Source of the DNA: a virus
DNA length: 28,511 nucleotides
Direction: 5' to 3' (one strand)
Virus record (IMG/VR): IMGVR_UViG_3300037245_000662
Span: 1-28,511 of that record
Shown piece after piece: positions 1 through 7,600 of the stretch; positions within the stretch are counted from its first letter, which is position 1, and the number at the start of each line of letters is the position of its first letter. Both the position numbers and the translations under genes were made by a program. A model generated the notes under the pieces. The model ran no database searches and was not told where the DNA came from. It saw only the letters and a program-made list of their open reading frames with translations.

Positions 1-169
1 TAGGTCCATAATTCTCCATCTCCTTATAAGCTTTTGATTTTTTGTAGTTACCGGTTTTCACCAGTTTGTTCGTTTGAACCAATCCAATGCTCTGACACTC
101 GGGACACCTTCTGATCATAAGGCAATCCTCGATCCTTTTTCTACACTTCGGGCATTTGAACTCGTACAC
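1..169 (-). CDS. Zinc-ribbon protein, GTG start, truncated by window edge
   Basis: About 56 residues are visible and the frame is still open at base 1. The translation starts MYEFKCPKCRKRIEDC and continues to RRCPECQS, so two CxxC pairs (KCPKC and RCPEC) spaced about 18 residues apart make a small zinc ribbon. A basic Lys-rich stretch (NKLVKTGNYKKSKAYK) follows. The GTG at 169 is the first start codon after the TAA of the upstream FmdB-like gene, and an AAGG lies about 7 nt before it. The frame is the same as the upstream gene with only three sense codons between, so translational coupling or readthrough is possible. The function is unknown; a nucleic-acid-binding or regulatory role is a guess based on the ribbon. 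An out-of-frame ATG ORF over the same bases lacks the cysteine pattern. Confidence 0.6.
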   Translation of the reverse strand, partial: MYEFKCPKCRKRIEDCLMIRRCPECQSIGLVQTNKLVKTGNYKKSKAYKEMENYGP

Positions 170-178
170 ATCGGAGCC

Positions 179-454
179 TTATTCCTTCGGTGGCTTGACG
201 TGTTCGTTTGTACCACCTTTGTTTGAGGTGAATGAATAGCCATGGGACAGCTCGCCTTCAATCCTGCCAGGCGTGTCGATGTACTTAAGGCCATACCCAT
301 TGGCGGCTCTGAGTCCAACAATCTTAAAGCAGGGGTGTCCTACTCCCTTGATGGTCTGCGCTCCACACTTCTCGCAGGGGATATCCTCTTCATACTTATG
401 GAGTCCCTCGAATGTGTGCTTGCAGGCCGGACAGTTGTAATCATACAATGGCAT
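179..454 (-). CDS. FmdB-like zinc-ribbon protein
   Basis: A 91-aa protein with the N-terminus MPLYDYNCPACKHTFE, typical of the FmdB/CxxC_CXXC_SSSS regulatory family (normally MPxYxYxCxxCgxxFE). A second pair, CEKCG, lies near residue 27-31, and together the two CxxC knuckles should bind one zinc. The remainder is Gly-rich and polar with no recognisable domain. A strong AAAGGAGAG site precedes the ATG. It is the first gene after the promoter copy at 581-608 and its hairpin leader, so it likely begins a transcript of its own behind the terminase gene. FmdB-type ribbons occur in many phages with no proven role; transcriptional regulation is the usual proposal. Confidence 0.8.
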   Translation of the reverse strand: MPLYDYNCPACKHTFEGLHKYEEDIPCEKCGAQTIKGVGHPCFKIVGLRAANGYGLKYIDTPGRIEGELSHGYSFTSNKGGTNEHVKPPKE

Positions 455-497
455 TTGCTCTCTCCTTTCTTGGTTTGGTGAAATCGGCCGGTACAGT

Positions 498-571
498 ATA
501 CTAAAGGAAACTTTTAGTATGATAAAGTGTTATTAAGGTAATTAACTAAGAGTATACTTATAGTATATACT
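498..571 (-). promoter_or_regulatory. AT-rich hairpin leader upstream of the FmdB-like gene
   Basis: The 167-nt gap between terminase and the FmdB-like gene holds no ORF. Besides the promoter-like repeat it contains two inverted repeats. One is an 8-bp stem, ATACTAAA/TTTAGTAT (498-505 with 513-520, 7-nt loop). The other is an AT-only element with arms AGTATA/TATACT (551-556 with 566-571). Both lie in the predicted transcribed leader between the promoter and the ribosome-binding site. They could be RNA processing or stability elements. No U-tract follows either stem, so they do not look like terminators. Confidence 0.4.
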
Positions 572-580
572 TTCGGCTTG

Positions 581-608
581 CTTATACTGAACCCCAGGCC
601 CGATAGAA
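581..608 (-). promoter_or_regulatory. Putative phage RNA polymerase promoter, copy 2
   Basis: These 28 bp are identical to 25603-25630, and similarity continues downstream (an AAGCC then AAAGTAT in both). On the minus strand the core reads GCCTGGGGTTCAGTATA followed by AG. The TCAGTATA end resembles the CTCACTATA end of T7-class promoters, so the 17-nt core could span about -17 to -1. It lies between the terminase stop and the FmdB-like gene, with no ORF across it, pointing left with the genes. The repeat is seen directly; the promoter role is inferred from position, orientation and partial similarity. The cognate polymerase is not in this window. Confidence 0.6.
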
Positions 609-620
609 CTACTAATGATA

Positions 621-2291
621 TCAACGGTTTAGCATACGATTGCTCCCTCGCTGAGTTTGAGCATCAGCACCAAACACATGATTTCTGAATACTTCCAGTT
701 CCTTATCGACTTCTCGCTTCTCCCAATCCTTCTTGCTCCGGATAGCATCCTGTTCTAATGCATCCAACCAGTACCTGACTAAAATAGCCAAGGCATCCAA
801 TCTATCATCATGTTTGAGCGCACCTTTCTCTTTGGTCAAACGTGTCATTTGATAGAACAAAGAACGGTTAAGGGACTCTTCGAGAAGCTCGATGTCATCG
901 TCGATCACCTTGCGGTCAAATATTAACCTATGTTGGTTAAGCGGCGGTTCGAGCGTGTCGATTATTCGGAGTTCCTTTTGGGTGTTATGCCGTATCTCTT
1001 CGACCTCACACTTGTGGTCTCTGAATAATACGGGTGTGAACAGCTTTTCAAACATCCCATCACCAAAGTTGGATTCAATGGTGATGTGATTTACCTTGAA
1101 TTTCTTAGCGATTAAGGCAAGTTGCTTCAGAGTATCATCATCGTAGCCGCCGGTGAACCCACCGACTTCCGGAATCCAGATGTTACCATGGAGCATGTAG
1201 CCGACAGCATAGGACGTCTCATCTGTCCCACGGCCGGATGGATCGATTGCCATTGCGCTTCCGGTGTACGGTAGCCAATTCTCCTTATCATAATACATTG
1301 GGGCATACCAACGGTCTCCGGCGAAACCAACATTACGGGCGTCGAGCTGTTGTTCTTTACTTGAGCCGTATGTGATTGCCACAGGAGCCTTGTCCGGATT
1401 AATAGAAGTCACAATGATATCAGCAGTCTTGAGGGGATACCTTTCAGCATCACTTAAAGAAGTATCGAGCATAAACTGCAGGGCAAACCCTGAGCGGCCA
1501 TAAGCGGCTTCTCTTTCAGATAGATCAACATTATCAAATCGCTTGGGGTCTGTGGCTTCGCCAACGCTCGCAGGATCGTCGATCACCCTTTGGGCTATAC
1601 TCGGGGATAGCTGACCATGATATATGCCAACCTCGTCGTGCTTGGGGTATCTGGCCGGCCAAATGCGCCTGGCGTATCCCTTCTCTGCGAGCTTGTTATA
1701 AACTGACTCTTCAGTCTGAGGTGTGCCAAGGTAAGTTATCTTTCCGGTCTCGGGCATGATAATGGCTTCGAACTCCATTACCGTCTTCATGAGCTTATCT
1801 CTGAGGTCCTGAGTTGCAGAGTTATTCGGGATTTCGATATCATCAGGAATAACCTCGTCAGCTCGGGAACCTGTCATCATGCCAAAGACACCCACCGATT
1901 TACAAGATGGAGCATGGGCGGCTCTGGCGGGTCCTAATTCAAATGCCACCTTAGATTCTCGATCATCTCGACCAGGAATCAGGTGACGTAGGGCCGGAAA
2001 CTCTTTGATAATCCTTAAAGTAAAGGTTGAGAAATCGTCTGCACGTTGCTTAGATGCTGAGACAACCAGGATTTTATAATCCGGATTCTTCAGCCAGGCC
2101 CATGTGCAATAGGCACTTGTGATCCAACTCTTTCCTACCCCTCGGAACGCTTGGATAATTTTCCGTCGGGGTCCATTCTGGAGATATTCGGCTATCTCAT
2201 ATTGAACGGGAGTCGGTTCAGGTAGTCCGAGCTGATCCCATGCATAATAGAGATAGTTCCGAAAATCCCTCTTCATTTCAGATACATGCAT
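621..2291 (-). CDS. terL: Terminase large subunit (T7 gp19-like)
   Basis: A 556-aa DNA-packaging motor ATPase and nuclease that pumps concatemeric DNA through the portal. Walker A is FRGVGKSWIT (about residues 49-58), a Walker B-like EVIPDD lies near 146-151, and the coupling motif YLGTPQT near 187-193. The C-terminal nuclease shows IDPSGRGTDE (Asp350), ESNFGDGMF (Glu406) and HDDRLDAL (Asp495, 496 and 499), the acidic residues of the RNase H-like metal site. Length and motifs match T7 gp19 closely along the whole protein (for example SRADEVIPDD, LQFML, EKGALKHDDRLDAL). The start at 2291 has AAGGA six bases upstream; Met6 is a weaker alternative. It follows the candidate small subunit by 3 bases. 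Confidence 0.97.
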   Translation of the reverse strand: MHVSEMKRDFRNYLYYAWDQLGLPEPTPVQYEIAEYLQNGPRRKIIQAFRGVGKSWITSAYCTWAWLKNPDYKILVVSASKQRADDFSTFTLRIIKEFPALRHLIPGRDDRESKVAFELGPARAAHAPSCKSVGVFGMMTGSRADEVIPDDIEIPNNSATQDLRDKLMKTVMEFEAIIMPETGKITYLGTPQTEESVYNKLAEKGYARRIWPARYPKHDEVGIYHGQLSPSIAQRVIDDPASVGEATDPKRFDNVDLSEREAAYGRSGFALQFMLDTSLSDAERYPLKTADIIVTSINPDKAPVAITYGSSKEQQLDARNVGFAGDRWYAPMYYDKENWLPYTGSAMAIDPSGRGTDETSYAVGYMLHGNIWIPEVGGFTGGYDDDTLKQLALIAKKFKVNHITIESNFGDGMFEKLFTPVLFRDHKCEVEEIRHNTQKELRIIDTLEPPLNQHRLIFDRKVIDDDIELLEESLNRSLFYQMTRLTKEKGALKHDDRLDALAILVRYWLDALEQDAIRSKKDWEKREVDKELEVFRNHVFGADAQTQRGSNRMLNR

Positions 2292-2294
2292 GTA

Positions 2295-2516
2295 TTATCC
2301 TTTCGATGGGAATGGCACAACTGAAGACTCTTCTTCGGTCATATCCCCAAGATCATTTGATTTGCCAGGCTTGATAAGAACAATGAGCCTGCCGTTGTCG
2401 AGCAGAATCTTACGCATTTCCGCGACGATCGCGGCCGGTGTCTCTTCGTCAATTCGCTTTAGACAGTCGATGTATTTCTTTTCAATGGTGTCGATGTCTT
2501 TATTTGTCAGCATCAT
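2295..2516 (-). CDS. Candidate terminase small subunit (T7 gp18-like)
   Basis: A 73-aa acidic-to-neutral protein immediately before the large terminase. It has an N-terminal helical part (TNKDIDTIEKKYIDCL), then PAAIVAEMRKILLDNG, and ends in an acidic linker and VPFPSKG. Small T7/cyanopodovirus-type terminase subunits have this size and the pattern of a helical hairpin, an ARKxLxDNG-like segment and a PF-containing tail. The start at 2516 (MMLTNK) has AGGAG at ideal distance; a longer upstream reading lacks a site. It overlaps the preceding gene by 17 nt. Known role of the family: recognising viral DNA and starting packaging. Assignment rests on position and pattern only, so it could be another small packaging-region protein. 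Confidence 0.6.
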   Translation of the reverse strand: MMLTNKDIDTIEKKYIDCLKRIDEETPAAIVAEMRKILLDNGRLIVLIKPGKSNDLGDMTEEESSVVPFPSKG

Positions 2517-2790
2517 AATCGCTCCTGTCTTCCGGATCACTATTCGCATAGTCACCCTGTTTTCTGATTATATCCCAGGTCTTAGGATGTCGGTTTGCCA
2601 TGAGTACACTTATATTGATTTCTCTTCCGAACGGCAGATTGGCCCCATGAATTTTCTCCTTCACCCAATCAGGGTAATCATCAATTAAATTAGATAGTTT
2701 CTTAAGGTTTTTCCAGAAGGATCGATCAGGCCACCTTCGGATAACCTTGTGCCATGCGGTCTTAAATTCAGGCCAGGTTTTTATTGGCAT
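2500..2790 (-). CDS. Hypothetical 96-aa protein in the packaging region
   Basis: The start is taken at MPIKTWPEF (2790), overlapping the end of the preceding 40-aa membrane ORF by 10 nt. The upstream ribosome site is weak (GGTGG), consistent with translational coupling. An alternative GTG at 2871 would give 123 aa but would overlap most of the membrane ORF. The protein is rich in Trp and in Lys/Arg (HKVIRRWPDRSFWKNLKKL), then ends in an acidic tail (NSDPEDRSDYDADK). It has no membrane segment and no motif I recognise. Its place next to the terminase genes suggests packaging or lysis support, but nothing in the sequence proves it. Confidence 0.65.
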   Translation of the reverse strand: MPIKTWPEFKTAWHKVIRRWPDRSFWKNLKKLSNLIDDYPDWVKEKIHGANLPFGREINISVLMANRHPKTWDIIRKQGDYANSDPEDRSDYDADK

Positions 2791-2903
2791 GACACCACCA
2801 TCACTATCGCCGTTGCGATAAGCATTAAGGATGCGGATATGCCGATCGTCCAGAAACTCCGGATGATCCACTTGGCAATCAGTTCTAAAATAGAGTCTTC
2901 CAT
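2781..2903 (-). CDS. 40-aa single-span membrane protein
   Basis: This ORF starts with ATG at 2903, overlapping the preceding TAA by one base (TAATG), with AAGGGG eight bases upstream. The translation is a short charged N-terminus (MEDSILELIAKW) followed by one long hydrophobic segment, about residues 17-38 (FWTIGISASLMLIATAIVMV), and ends VSCQ. It lies where T7 carries its small holin (after the fibers, before gp18), so a holin, antiholin or lysis accessory role is plausible, but no family signature is visible. It overlaps out of frame with the longer GTG reading of the next gene. Confidence 0.55.
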   Translation of the reverse strand: MEDSILELIAKWIIRSFWTIGISASLMLIATAIVMVVSCQ

Positions 2904-3118
2904 TATGACAACCCCTTGTATGCCGCCACGGCCGCCGCTATGAAAGCCGGAACTCCAATGCCTAAGCGTTTAAACCAGGACACATTTGTTTCCAGTTTGG
3001 TAATACGGGATGGAAAGTCGTTGTCCTCTTCCTTTTCAATATGAGAGTCCAAGGCTTGCTTGATGTGCTTGGTGCGCTCATCCAATCGTGCTAAAATCAC
3101 TTCCGCTGAATCTGACAT
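2903..3118 (-). CDS. Coiled-coil plus C-terminal membrane anchor protein, XhlA/holin-like
   Basis: A 71-aa protein. Residues 1-45 are highly charged and helical (ERTKHIKQALDSHIEKEEDND), and residues about 48-68 form one hydrophobic helix (WFKRLGIGVPAFIAAAVAAY), with a short KGLS tail. This layout resembles haemolysin XhlA-type phage proteins that work with holins. Its position directly after the fiber genes matches the T7 gp17.5 holin slot. AAGGAG lies at normal distance before the ATG. A separate 3TM holin is encoded at 27294-27725, so this may be a second holin, an accessory, or a membrane-tethered virion or lysis factor. The fold call is by pattern only. Confidence 0.7.
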   Translation of the reverse strand: MSDSAEVILARLDERTKHIKQALDSHIEKEEDNDFPSRITKLETNVSWFKRLGIGVPAFIAAAVAAYKGLS

Positions 3119-3137
3119 GATAAGCTCCTTAAAGTAT

Positions 3138-3176
3138 ATTATAGTGAGCCTTATTTTACTTTAGGCCCACTATAAT
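3138..3176 (-). promoter_or_regulatory. 13-bp hairpin with T7-promoter-like arm
   Basis: In the 153-nt gap between the SPRY/lectin-like gene and the XhlA-like gene, 3138-3150 pairs with 3164-3176 around a 13-nt loop. As minus-strand RNA all 13 pairs form (one is G-U); as plus-strand RNA that position is an A-C mismatch, so the structure favours the minus transcript. The distal arm on the minus strand (3140-3156) reads AAATAAGGCTCACTATA, 14 of 17 matches to the T7 promoter core, but the next base is A rather than G. It could be a terminator without a U-tract, a processing hairpin, or a promoter relic. The rest of the gap is AT-rich with nothing recognisable. Confidence 0.45.
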
Positions 3177-3271
3177 GCACATTTGGTTAATTCGTTAATA
3201 AGTGATTTACTACATATATGATGTACCAAATCGTATTTTTACAACCTATTCGTAGTAAAACGTGTTTCTTT

Positions 3272-4612
3272 TTAGCCGACATTCACGGAGTTCAACGCTT
3301 TGTATCCCGCCGGTATGGCGTAGGCGAATCCACGTTGACCGAAATCCCACAAGAAATACTCAGGCGCACTATCACTTGCTGAATGGCCCCCGAAACGCCA
3401 CGTCTCGCTACCAAAGTTTAAGCCCGAGAAGGCGGTCCCAAGATTGGAATTATTCTTGTAGAAGGTTAGCGTTCCCGCATCAGCATTAGCTAAAACGCCA
3501 ATAATGGTATTGATACCAAAGCCGGAAGTATAACCCGCATTAGGCCAATAAATGTTGCCATTCATGGTATAGAGCATCTTGTCACCAGTAGATGACCCCC
3601 ATATCCCAACCATTTCCCTATAATTATTAGTCAGAATCTTGCACTCAGCATACCACTTGCCGGACGAAGGGATTGCCATAGTTGTGCTATGTCTACCTTC
3701 ATTGCCACTCGACGTCTGAACGTACAAATTACCTTCTGAGTAGGTCCAGGCCGGTTGGTAGTCACGGGATGCTGTGTTATAATTATTGGTTGGTGAGTCA
3801 AGCATCTGATGATCGGTTCCAAATTGATATTCGCCAAAGTCATTGCTTTTGCCCGACTCATCATCACCTAAACTTGAAGCATTAGCGAAATCTAAATAGA
3901 ACGCTTGGTCCCTATCGTAACTTCCTGAATATCGCTTTGGGACCCAATCAGGACCGTCAAATTTTCCAAATCTATCAAGCGTTTCCAATTGTTGGGGGAG
4001 ATAATGGAAGTCGGCCATATAACCGTCTATCCATTGCGCATTGCCCCACCCAATATACTTAACAAAAGATGCATGCCCTAAATTCACGCCGGCCCAACCT
4101 GAAGTATAGGTTTGGCTTGCGCCCCATGCAGTTACCCGCACACCATCAATCCAAAGCTGTTGTCTGTCTTCTGCAACTGCTTCATTGGTATTGATGTATA
4201 TATAATAATGATGCCACTCTTCCAGGTCTGTGTAAGTTGCTGAGGTTACTTTATTCATATAATAACCACCAGTATACTTTTGCGCGAACTGAATCACATT
4301 GTTATCATTCATCCGGCAAAACCAGAAGTTGTCGACGTCGTAGTAACTAAGCAACCAGGTCCGATAAAGATTAAGCTTCGACATTTTATGCCAAAATGAA
4401 ATTGAACCACTAACACCGTAACCGTCAGCACCGTGGGCGCCTTTAGACATATAGGTTCCTGACACGCTACTAAACATTGCGCTTTGACTGATCTCATAAG
4501 GCACAAGCTCAACATCCAAACCGTTTATCTTCGCCAAGGAAGTGGTATCGACTCCACTAAACGTAGCCATATCGGCGATATCAATCCCGTTCCATTTTGA
4601 TATGGTAGCCAT
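3272..4612 (-). CDS. Lectin/LamG plus SPRY-like tail protein, receptor-binding candidate
   Basis: A 446-aa protein. After a short N-terminus, residues about 40-220 look like a concanavalin A/LamG jelly roll (GSISFWHKMSK, LEEWHHYYIYI, QQLWIDGVRV, IDGYMADFHYL). Residues about 290-446 look like an SPRY-type sandwich common in phage adhesins (SSGKWYAECKI, GVLANADAGTLTFYKN, and the end WDFGQRGFAYAIPAGYKALN). The gene starts one base inside the stop of the long fiber (TAATG), so the two are coupled and probably act in one adsorption apparatus. No T7 anchor domain is present, so it would have to attach through another fiber protein. Glycan binding is inferred from fold type; the ligand is unknown. 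Confidence 0.75.
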   Translation of the reverse strand: MATISKWNGIDIADMATFSGVDTTSLAKINGLDVELVPYEISQSAMFSSVSGTYMSKGAHGADGYGVSGSISFWHKMSKLNLYRTWLLSYYDVDNFWFCRMNDNNVIQFAQKYTGGYYMNKVTSATYTDLEEWHHYYIYINTNEAVAEDRQQLWIDGVRVTAWGASQTYTSGWAGVNLGHASFVKYIGWGNAQWIDGYMADFHYLPQQLETLDRFGKFDGPDWVPKRYSGSYDRDQAFYLDFANASSLGDDESGKSNDFGEYQFGTDHQMLDSPTNNYNTASRDYQPAWTYSEGNLYVQTSSGNEGRHSTTMAIPSSGKWYAECKILTNNYREMVGIWGSSTGDKMLYTMNGNIYWPNAGYTSGFGINTIIGVLANADAGTLTFYKNNSNLGTAFSGLNFGSETWRFGGHSASDSAPEYFLWDFGQRGFAYAIPAGYKALNSVNVG

Positions 4613-7600
4613 TATAATACCTCCGCGAAGTCAGGTGAAGGATCGACGTATATTATTTTTGCATGTATTGCGTAGCCAATCACCTTAACAATATCACCAC
4701 TTCCAGACGGCGCGGTTGACCCAATGCCACCTGGGGTGACGTGATTGTACACAATATCACCGGCCGTAAATCCCCATAAGTCATTACGAACAAACCCTTT
4801 AAGCAGAATCTTCTTCGCCCCAGTTCCCGTTGCAAGGCTTATTCCTACCATACGAGAGGTTGCAAGGGCGTCAGCATCGGCTAAATCCCAATGACCGTCT
4901 GCGGCTAAGCACATCAAAGAGCCAACCCAACCGGCGGTATCTACCGTAACGGGAATAATAAGCCCCGATCCTGTTACATCCGCAAGAGTAAGTCCATCTT
5001 CCAGTTCAATACTTCCGGCCATAACGAGAGAGTCCAGTTCCAAGTCACCACCAGTATGGGAGTCAATGTCATGAGACGCCGCATGTCGCGCGGCACTATT
5101 CTCGGAGATACCGGCATGATCATGAAGCGTGGTATCACCACCACCTGTAAGGGTTTCAAGGTTTGCACCCGTCGCGTCCGAAACATCTGAATGGGAAGCA
5201 ATGTTATGGCTCTGGGCATGTCGCGCGGCTGAGTTCTCCGATATACCGGCATGGTCATGGAGAGTTGTGTCTCCACCACCCGTCAGGGTATTCAACTCTG
5301 TGCCGGTTGCTTCGGTATCATGGTCTACAATATCATGACTCTCAGCATGTCGAGCGGCTGAGTTCTCCGATATTCCATCATGGTCATGAAGCGTGGTGTC
5401 TCCACCATCAATCAGGTCGGTAAGACTATATAGTTCGAACCGGCTATTTGCTTCACTCCATTTCAGGATTTCATTGTCATCCGGATCAGCATCAAATAAG
5501 ACATCTTCATTCTCCATCACTTTAAGCGCAGGCTCGGTATGTACCAAAATCATTCCAGTATCAGCATGTTTAACAATACAATGCCCAAGCATTACTATAA
5601 AGTCCGGCGCGGTAGGCCGTGTGTCAGTCATCGTGCCAGGAGTTGCGGGATCAAGCCAAACGTCAGCACCTTCTGTAAGATGGTCTGTATCAATACCCCG
5701 CACAAGGCCATGGAAGGTGACGTAGCCATTTGAGTTATCAGCAATGTCTTCTGTGGTCATACCTTCAACATGATGCTTTGCTTCCTCTGTTGCATCTGCT
5801 TTAGCAATCAACGGTCGATTAGCTGAAGAGCCGGCAAAATAAATCGGCGTACCATCCGGAATTAGTGAACCCGTAATGTTACGAACTTTGACTACATGCT
5901 CTTGACCAACCTGAAGATTAACACTTCCACCAGGTAGACCATATTCAAGGGTTCCATCTTCGGCGTTCCATTGCAGTTTACCTTCAGCTTGACCGTCTGA
6001 ATACTCAGTATTAAACTGAACAAAGTCGGCGTCACCAAAGGCGGCGGCTACAATACCGGCGGCTTTAGCGGAGTGATGAAGCGCGGAGTATTCCCCTGTT
6101 TCAACTTCAACATCCTCGGCTTCCTGCGCCCAATCTTCTGCTTTAGCCTGAGCAGTTTCAGCGGATGCTTGTGCAGATTCTGCTAAACCTTGAGCTGTCT
6201 CAGCATCATCTTCTGAAGACTGAGCATTGGTTTCGGCAGTTTCGGCATCTCCCTGAGCGGTCACAGCAAGGTCTTTCGCTACAACTGATGCGTCTCGAGC
6301 GTCTTCTGATAAGCCCTGAGCAGTCTCAGCACCGGCCACAGCGGCTTCGGATAGGTCTCGAGCGTCTTCTGATAAGCCCTGAGCTGTCTCGGCGTTTGTC
6401 TCAGCGGTCTCCGCGCCTGTCCTCGCGGTTTCTGCAAGGATACGATCGGCATCAGCATCGGCGGCATCTACACCGGTCAATACAACATCGGCCGCCGTAT
6501 CGATTGCATCCTGATTGGTGATTGCAACATCATCGCCGGTCAGCCCCACGTCTATACCGGTCAATACAACATCGGCATGTGTGGTCACCACGTCAGCATT
6601 GGTTAACGCCACGTCATCTTCGGCTCCTTGCTCGGCAGTCTCAGCGGCGGCCTGAGCGGCTTCGGCTAATCCCTGTGCAGTTTCAGCATCATCTTCTGAA
6701 GACTGAGCGTTGGTCTCTGCGGTCTCGGCGTTTGTCTTTGCAGTTTCGGCCAGGACCCTTTGGGCATTGGCTTTGGCACTATGATGGAGCGCGGAATACT
6801 GTCCGGCTTCCACTTCGGTGTCTTCAATTTCCTGCGCCCAATCTTCTGCTTTAGCCTGAGCTGTCTCTGCATTGGTCTCGGCAGTTTCAGCGGCTGTTTG
6901 GGCTGTCTCGGCATTGGTCTCGGCAGTTTCAGCGGCTGTTTGGGCTGTCTCGGCCAGGCCCTGCGCTGTCTCAGCATTAGTTTCAGCAGTCTCGGCGTTG
7001 GTCTGAGCTGTCTCTGCGGCGGTCTGTGCAGTTTCAGCTAAGCCTTGAGCGGTCTCGGAAGCGGCTTGTGCATCTTCAGATAATCCCTGTGCAATCTCAG
7101 AAGCCACGGCGGCGGCAACGGCTTGATTCTTAGCAGTCACGGCATTAGCTTCTGCCACCTCAGCGCCACTTTCGGCACTTTCAGCGGATGCTTGTGCAGA
7201 TTCTGCTAAACCTTGAGCGGTCTCTGCCAAACCCTGAGCCGTCTGAGCATCTTGCTCTGAGGACAGCGCGTTGGTTTCAGCGTTTTCAGCGGCGGCCTGA
7301 GCATCTTCTGCTAAGCCTTGGGCTATGACTGATGCGTCTTTGGCGTCTTCCGATAAACCTTGTGCGGTCTCAGAAGCGGCCTGAGCAGTTTCGGATAGGC
7401 CCTGAGCAGTTTCAGCTAAACCTTGAGCTGTCTCTGCGGCGGCCTGAGCGGCTTCGGCGGCGGTTTGTGCCGTTTCACATGCGTCCACAAACGGGGATAC
7501 TGTCCCTACCAAAGATTGCAAATTGACTGCATCGGTAGCATCTATCGCATCAGCAAGGTTTATGATTCGTTTGCTGTTGGCGTCGTATGCGCCTTCATCA

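Noticed and set aside
581-608. The 28-bp repeat pair as attachment sites or terminal repeats
   Set aside because: Both copies are in the same orientation as genes and placed at operon starts, the DNA between them is essential virion genes, and no integrase is present. Terminal repeats would be longer and at genome ends.
2290-2688. 132-aa plus-strand ORF across the terminase small-subunit region
   Set aside because: Opposite strand to all supported genes, begins at the terminase start, no ribosome site, no domain.
2500-2871. GTG start at 2871 for the 96-aa protein gene (123 aa)
   Set aside because: It would overlap most of a well-initiated 40-aa membrane ORF, and no clear ribosome site precedes the GTG.
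3138-3176. Calling this hairpin a standard intrinsic terminator
   Set aside because: The stem is followed by ATACTTTAAGG rather than a U-run, and a ribosome site starts right after; listed as regulatory instead.
6165-7041. Several plus-strand and alternate-frame ORFs in the fiber rod, with regular repeats
   Set aside because: They mirror the heptad repeats of the long fiber: a repetitive gene with few stops on the other strand. No ribosome sites or known domains.
5050-7470. Regular DNA repeats that could suggest a CRISPR or satellite array
   Set aside because: Repeats are in frame, degenerate, multiples of 3 (21 or 42 bp, about 130 bp) and encode coiled coil and His repeats; no constant repeat with unique spacers.
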